DNA of 64,000 bases from Leptasterias polaris. Its lineage: Eukaryota > Echinodermata > Asteroidea > Forcipulatida > Asteriidae. The stretch covers positions 6,100,001 to 6,164,000 of the forward strand of contig JAZGTN010000027.1 of NCBI GenBank assembly GCA_037783415.1. The letters are read 5' to 3'. A model generated the notes under the pieces. That model saw only the letters and a list, made by a program, of their open reading frames with translations. It was not told the origin of the DNA and did no database searches. A program made the translations under genes and the position numbers. Positions 57,776 through 64,000 of this stretch are shown here, piece by piece (position 1 is the stretch's first letter; every line of letters starts with the position of its first letter).

Positions 57776-58834
57776 AATAATATTCTTTATCCCCGATGCA
57801 GTTATTAAGAGGGGCTCCAAGGTAAAGCTCAGTTTTTTGGATGCACTTATTTTTCAATAGATAGAGTCTTCATAAAAGTGGGGAAAAAATTAGATGTCTC
57901 CAACCTTATTTCCAAGTCTCCCCTAATTCTTTGCTTTGATTGAATATAAGAGACTTGAAGGGGAAACAAGTTATCTTCTTTCTTCTTCTTATTTTTTCCA
58001 CATCTGGAGGATGTATGCACAGAGTATTCCATTGGACATGTTGGATTGAAAAACAGATGTTTTTTCCCCCAGTTTATTCTGAGATTTATTTCTGAGGTGT
58101 ACTGTTCCACCCCTGATTCCCCATTCGTAGTTCATGATGTGGCTTGTGGCTATTGTTACCAACTGACAGTGCAAGTACCGGGGAGCGACGTGTCTTGTGT
58201 TCACCTTCCGCACTCTGTCTTTATAATTGACTCCCAGTCACTCACTTCTTACAATCAGTCTTTGGCATGGATGGCATCGGAATGGATAATTAGTGTCAAC
58301 GGGTAAACCAAGAAAACTGTATGTTGAAGGTGACGGTCTGGCATCTTGGGCTCCAGGATTGTGTACACTTGTATATCATGTGTCTTCCGTGACATTCACT
58401 GGACGAGATAAAATCATCAGTCAAAAAGTTCCTGCAGAATAAGGCTAAGCAGTACATTTACAGAGCTGTCAATGGAGCCCTTGCATAGGCCGCCATCGAT
58501 GAGCTCAAAGAATGGATATGCGCTTGTGTGTACGTACCATACACAACCAATAGATAGGTCTTCGTTTTTGCTCAGTGAGGGCGCTGTTTGAGCTTGTGAT
58601 GTCATGTGCAGGGGGTCTTTCATGGTTTATTTTTCTTTCCTACCATTAAAATCAGTTGGGCTTGGTTAAGAAAAATCCAAATGGAAACTGCAGTTTTATT
58701 TGGCTAGAAGTACGCCCGTCCCCCTATAATTTTTCTTACTCTAGTGTATTCTTTATCAACTGGCTCTGTGAGAAATGATATTGTCTGCTTGTTAACAGAA
58801 TTTAAAATTGTTGGTTGAATAAAGAAAAAATTAC
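57776..58834. other. RyR intron 5, no gene recognised
   Basis: No conserved coding motif or repeat boundary. Confidence 0.45.
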
Positions 58835-58907
58835 TAGACTGGGACTTGAACCTGCGACCTCCAGATTAGCGTGCCTGGTGCTCTACCGACTGAGCTATCT
58901 AGTTCTA
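58835..58907 (-). repeat. tRNA-like SINE head, near complete
   Basis: The minus strand reads ACTAGATAGCTCAGTCGGTA then GAGC and GGTCGCAGGTTCAAGTCC to CTAGT. The acceptor and D stems pair. The anticodon arm (CCAG...CTGG around a 10-base loop) is not canonical, so a functional tRNA is unlikely. Confidence 0.65.
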
Positions 58908-60225
58908 TGTTGGCGGTTTCCCTATATTGGCAATATCTTTTTCCGAGGGTGCCACTCAGAAGCCATTCCAAGAAATGCCGTTAAATTTGTCAGTGACTGG
59001 CCAGCAGGAACAGTTACCTTTTCATTTCACTGGTCCGTCAGCTTTTGCACTTGTCCATAATTCATATTAATTAGAGATGGTTTTCAACACTGAACTATCC
59101 AGCAGGACCCCTTGGAGAGAATTCAAGTGTTTTAACTGTTATTTGGCCAGCGGACCACTGTTAAGGGAGAACGCTGCATTCAACCTGTGATTGCCGTATA
59201 TCCAGGGATCACACCCAAGTCAAAATGTATAATACAACTTGGGAAGTGGCAGCAGAGGGGATCACCTTAAGGGGATGTGACTTACTATTTCAAATATCAA
59301 GTAATTACTTGAGATTGTATGACTAGGTTTTGTTTGGATATTATCCACCCGGCCTTCATGTACGCAGATACTTGTAGCTTTGCCAATAGTCTGTTAGACT
59401 GTAGTATAACCCAGCATGTTGTTGGACTGGTTGAGGATTCCTTTAACGTCAGGTTTGATTAGAAGCATAAAAGACTCTTCTGTTTGATTGTGCCCTGTGG
59501 TTGCTCCTGGGTGATCCCAGATCTATTTGTTGGTTGATCTTGTGAGAGCAAAGGGTGATTCCTCAGTCGCTTTAAATGTAGTTGTTTTGTAGCGATTGTA
59601 TGGAGCTACGGGATGATGGGGGAATTTGAGGCATAAATCCCCAACCCTCAACTGTAATTGAATCTATAGTCTATGGAGATGGAGTAAGCTTGCCAATCAC
59701 TGGAGAATTCGATAGCAGGCTGTGCAAGCATCACCGGGGCGTTTGTTGAATATGGGGCAGCCGATCTCAAAGACTAAAGGGCTTCATGGAGTAATGTGAT
59801 GGGTCCATTCAAAGGCAAAGTGTTGTGGTCTTCTTCATGGCTGGTTCTTTTATGGAACTGATTTCGTTAATAATCTCTGCAACATTAAAAGGTAAAATAA
59901 TTCATCACTGATGACGCCATGAGCTGACACATTGTGTACAGAACCACTTAAAAAAAAGTTTTCAGCTTTTTACATGATTAAACAATATTTGTCATGGCCT
60001 ATAGTTTCATGAAATTTCAAATCTTCAGGAGCTTTATTATTTTGTTAGTACGATAATTATGCATTAAAACTGTTGCACGAAAGTGCTTTTAGGAACTGAC
60101 ACACAGGTTCCATTTGTTGCTTGGGCCACCTGACAATAATCATACCCTACCACTACACCGTCCCCCACTCAATGCTGTTATCATTTTAGATTTATTTGTA
60201 TACGATTCTTTTCCCATTTTAAGAT
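58908..60225. other. RyR intron 5, no gene recognised
   Basis: Nothing supported. Confidence 0.45.
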
Positions 60226-60440
60226 TGGATTAATAGGCTTTTAAGTCACAATAGTTTGGTTCACTTTTATTAATTCTAGCCATTTAAGAATGAGTTTGTC
60301 ATGTCATCCGATTTCAATAGTTGCTCTCGCCTTTCTGTTACTGTTCCGTAAAATCATTAGTAAACGAACAGTGATAAATATTACTTTCTTGTGTTGTTGC
60401 ATGTATAGTTTAAATCTTGGCCGAATAAATCGTAATAATG
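60226..60440 (+). mobile_element. LINE 3' UTR-only copy
   Basis: GATTGGATTAATAGGCTTTT then AAGTCA, CTAGCCATTTAAGAATG and CTTGGCCGAATAAATCGTAA align in order with 25450-25700, the 3' UTR of the LINE at 23700. No coding part is present. Confidence 0.7.
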
Positions 60441-60773
60441 AGAATTGAAATAGTCATAATGGTAACCACACCAGCTGGAGCGCAGACCTGGCAATCGAAA
60501 GTCAACATTGATCTGGGGGGCCCGGGTGGTTGGGGGTTCCCAACGAGTTATGATCAGGATTGTAGATCCCGAGAAGTTTAAGAGCTACCATACAATGTTT
60601 GCTCAAAGATTCAATATTTGAGCATTTTTATGCTACATTTGTTTTAATGGACGCAATAATACGACCGGTGCATACATGTAAGTCAGTAGTAGATACCAGC
60701 TTATTTTGAAATTCCAGCATTATAAAATATATGTTTGAAAATGTTGCACACATTCTGTACATTGTCATTACTA

Positions 60774-61050
60774 AGTGGTGTTTGAAGCTTTGCATGGTGT
60801 TGAAAGTAAGAAGTAACTATAACTATAAATGTAAATAGTAGTGAACTTGCGGGTACAACCATGTGTATAATCTCTTTTGGGAGGAGTGTTGGCTCTGAAA
60901 AGAGCCGGTTTGGTCTCGACGTTTCGAACAGTATACTCTGCTCGTCTTCAGGAGAATGCTGGACTGCTGGACTCCTCCCAAAAGAGATTATACACATGGT
61001 TGTACCCGCAAGTTCACTACTATTTACATTTATAGTTATAGTTACTTCTT
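60774..61050. mobile_element. Foldback element family F, copy 2
   Basis: Near-perfect inverted arms of about 85 bp: AAGAAGTAACTATAACTATA from about 60808, and its complement ending at 61050. The inner ends AATCTCTTTTGGGAGGAGT / ACTCCTCCCAAAAGAGATT enclose a GACGTTTCGAAC centre. A 13-bp direct repeat ATTGTCATTACTA flanks the unit (60761-60773 and 61051-61063). Non-coding; open frames on both strands mirror each other. Confidence 0.88.
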
Positions 61051-61063
61051 ATTGTCATTACTA

Positions 61064-63890
61064 TTTGAAACCATTACAAGTAGATTGTCAATGTACCAAC
61101 AATAACGGCCAGGTTTATAGTCCTGCGTTCTACAGTGGTTTTTTGTATAATGACTGGGGGGCGGGGGGGGGGGGGAACTCTGACAGTACGTAGCGACAGT
61201 AACTCCACAAGATGACTGCAAACCCAAAGTACTTGCATTCTTTCCCTCATAATGTTGCAATTTAATTAAAGTCGGTGCAGATGCACTAGTACATGTGCAA
61301 ACAGCAACTCATCTATTTATCACAAGCACAGACTTTGTACATATAGAACACATAATATGATACAATGCAGGCGTGATTGCACACTGAACCCTCTTGCGTT
61401 TGCTCAAAATAACCCCCAGAAAGAGTGGTTCTCAATCACAACTCCTAAAGTCAACATTGCATAAATGTTGTCCCTGTGGGGCATGTGGGTGTGTGGCTCA
61501 TGTGTGATTAACCCTCTTGTTTGTATTATGATGGCTGAAATATGTGACCATATTGAGGTGCGTGGTAAAACAACAGACACTTCAGAGTATGGTTTGGTTC
61601 AAGTTAAAACTTACTTCATAAAAGATGTTAACAAATTCATCTAAAATTGTTGTATTTTGAAGCCTTAAGAAAGACTGAATTTTTTCAGTTACCATTAAAT
61701 GTTTGTGAACAGTTAAATATAAAAAATTAATAAAAACCAACCAACCCAAACACAAATCTGTTTATGTATTCGGACTACATGTATACACAAACAGTACATC
61801 ATACCCCAATGAAAAGCAGACAACGAGCGTCTAATTTCAGGGCATTGCTTACTGTGGAATTCTGCCCTTACGGTGCCCTAGCTGTAAAGCACACAATTCT
61901 ATGGGCCATAAGTGCAGAATTCCGCACTAAACAGTCATGAAATTGTGCCCAGGCCAGTGTTAGTCCCTATAAGTTTGGTTTTGTATTTATTGTCCAAACC
62001 AACAGCGGACGAACCGCCATTTACAGGAAATGGAAAAAAACTAAAAACTTTATCTTTAAATTTACAGTAAATAAATGTTAAGAATTGAAACTAGCATGCA
62101 TGTATTTATGAAATCCAACCTGAATTTGCCATAAGAAGAAACAAATTTTGAATACATTAAGCTCGTTAGTAAGACGTTGTCCATATTGCAATACAATTGT
62201 CCCTTGAAGGAGGGAATTTATCAGTGGCAGTCTCCCACCCTAATCCCCCATCAGAACCATTCCTTAGAGACCCCTTGGACAATATGTCTCACAGCGGGAG
62301 AACAAGACTCCCGGTATTCAGTAGGAGCAATTGTGTTCGTGGAAGCATATATTTCAGCCCTTCTGATGATGTTTCAAGTATTGCTCCAGCGATGGTCTCG
62401 GAAATTGAAATCAGCCTAAGGAGGTTTTCGTGGAAATAAAGACTGACAAGAATGAGTTATGGGAAGGAAATGCATATATCGCTAGCATAAGACAAGATCC
62501 TGTCGGTTTATTGACATCATTTGATGATAGTTTTAGCACCCCTTTTCCCCTTCTTTTTCTTGGAAGGTCAAATTACATTTTGATTTCCATTCTTACAAGT
62601 TAAAGCATTCTGTGGCACATATGCAATTCAACATTTAAATGAATATGAAATGTTATTGTTTTGGTTTGCTCAACCGGAGATGCTACTGGTAGTTTAATCA
62701 GTCTGCATTGGGTGTCACACTGTAGTCAAACTTGTGTGTCATTAAGAACTGTTATGTTTATGTAACACTTATCCAAATCAACCGAAAATTTGTGTGAATT
62801 TAGCCCCCTTTGGGACTCATGTAAAATGAGACATGCTGGTAGAAATATACATAGTATCACTTCTGTCATTCCGGCTTTCAAAACAAAACCCAGGCTTTTA
62901 GAAAATTAGGGGAAAAATCTGCTTTCATTTACAACCAACTTGTGTAAAAAGTTAGTATATCAAATACTTTACAAATGGTGGATACACTATCTCGTCTGCA
63001 AGTTAGAGTGTTACTAATTTATGCAATCAACAAATGTGTAAAAAAATCGAAGAATTTTGCTCTATCCCTTTAAGTCTTCCCCTGCCATTGATCCAGTTGT
63101 AAAAATCTTCACCAAAACCTCAATCTTGAAAAGGAAGGGGGAAAAAAGAAAGGAAAAAAGAAAGGAAAAAACACACACACAAAAACTAAAAGAAGATGAA
63201 AAAAGATGCCTACAATGTTGATGAGCGTGCGAAAACACAAATTTCTCATCCAGGTGACTGTATTTTGTTTCTATTGTGGAGAAGCAAGGGTCTATCTCCC
63301 AGGCCAATGATGAAATCTATGCGAGCTATCAAGTTGACACGTGTTGCCAGACCACGGATGGATACATTTCACTGCCTTGGTGCGCTCCATGTGGGCCTCG
63401 GGGGACGTGGTTCATGTAGCGCTGTCATGGTTTGCTCCGTTCATACTTTGTCCCTTTGAATGCAAAAAAGGGAAAAATAACAGAAAGGCAAGATCATAGA
63501 TAAGAGCGATTTAGAGAGGTCGAGATTCTAATATGGATTTTTTCCCCCTCTCCAATTTAGAGTGAAACAGTTTTAAAAAGAACAGTTTTTTTTTGAGTGT
63601 GTGAGTGTATTGATTCTTGAGGGATGGTATCAGTGCATATCTGTTCTGTACGCGACCCTATTTTGTCTGTCAATGGCTCAGGCCCTGGTGAATTTGTTTG
63701 ACCTTCTTTTATCTTTAAAAAACATCTTGTATTCCTAGTTACCATGGTTACTCGGCAAGTTGATGGACAATGAAACTGATCGATTCATTTGTCATTACGC
63801 CAGTTGGCCTCAGTGGAAGTTGTTACATCTCCCTCGTAGGGGCAAAGATGATATTTCCGAATAAAATTGTTGAATTTAAATTCAGGGCGC
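61064..63890. other. RyR intron 5, mostly unassigned
   Basis: Includes a G-rich tract (61156-61175) and a palindromic MITE-like stretch (about 61835-61965, GGAATTCTGC...GCAGAATTCC). RyR exon 6 was looked for and not found. Confidence 0.45.
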
Positions 63891-63892
63891 CG

Positions 63893-64000
63893 CTCAGGGG
63901 CCAATTTCATAGTGCTGCTTAACGGTAAGCAAATTTTCCTGCTTACTGTAGCAACAAAATCTCTTAAGCATGAGCGTATTGCACAGGTTAGCAAGAAAAT
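63893..64000. mobile_element. MITE family E-like, cut by window end
   Basis: GGGGCCAATTTCATAGTGCT then GCTTAACGGTAAGC opens a family E-like element that continues past the window. Confidence 0.55.

Noticed and set aside
58835..58907. Functional tRNA gene
   Set aside because: The anticodon arm is non-canonical and a sister fragment at 4208 shares the same odd anticodon region, so it is a SINE head.
60701..61193. Two similar open frames on opposite strands starting MCIISFGRS
   Set aside because: Both come from the near-perfect palindromic arms of the foldback element at 60774-61050.
1..64000. CRISPR arrays, operons, bacterial promoters or rRNA genes
   Set aside because: None seen; spliced metazoan genes and animal transposons make a prokaryotic reading untenable.
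57574..64000. RyR exon 6
   Set aside because: Looked for the conserved CWW-containing exon in the phase required by exon 5; no match was found by eye.

Overview
This is invertebrate nuclear DNA: AT-rich, mostly intron, and crowded with transposons. Two genes, both on the + strand, can be recognised from spliced exons. The first is an ADF/cofilin-family actin-depolymerising protein that looks like starfish depactin. The second is the 5' part of a ryanodine receptor (RyR), the intracellular calcium-release channel. The depactin-like N-terminus and a TTAA-flanked MITE family that I associate with sea-star genomes point to an echinoderm, probably an asteroid. That placement is inference from memory; no database was searched.

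Layout: 1-5.2 kb is non-coding, with a degenerate minisatellite cluster, a TTAA MITE and a tRNA-derived SINE fragment. The depactin-like gene runs from 5.33 to 20.31 kb in three coding exons. The first carries only the ATG, and an 11.5-kb first intron follows. That intron holds a transposon nest. Its base is a family of long palindromic elements. They are interrupted by two Harbinger-like elements (6949-11425 and 12822-14696, TTA/TAA target duplications and GGCC termini) and by a hAT-like element (14915-15954) that keeps a broken transposase start. Intron 2 holds a second hAT-type element (18012-18940) with perfect 20-bp inverted repeats and a perfect 8-bp target duplication. The 3' UTR probably ends near 20.84 kb. 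From 20.8 to 30.3 kb there is intergenic DNA with a 5'-truncated LINE (23.7-25.7 kb), long microsatellites and a 52-bp poly(C) tract.

RyR starts at 30612. Five coding exons (30612-30662, 42264-42389, 48104-48202, 50541-50609, 57498-57573) splice into one frame and encode about the first 140 residues. The sixth exon was not seen and probably lies beyond the window. The introns carry MITEs, foldback elements, SINEs and truncated LINEs. The most unusual structure is a 53-bp tandem array that begins inside RyR exon 2 and repeats its 5' splice site. Five GTAAGT donors stand in a row, and only the first avoids a premature stop.

The two genes are functionally separate (actin dynamics and calcium release), and nothing in the sequence links their regulation. 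Most of what is left is repeat structure. It is often datable by nesting, because uninterrupted paralogous copies of several target sites lie in the same window.
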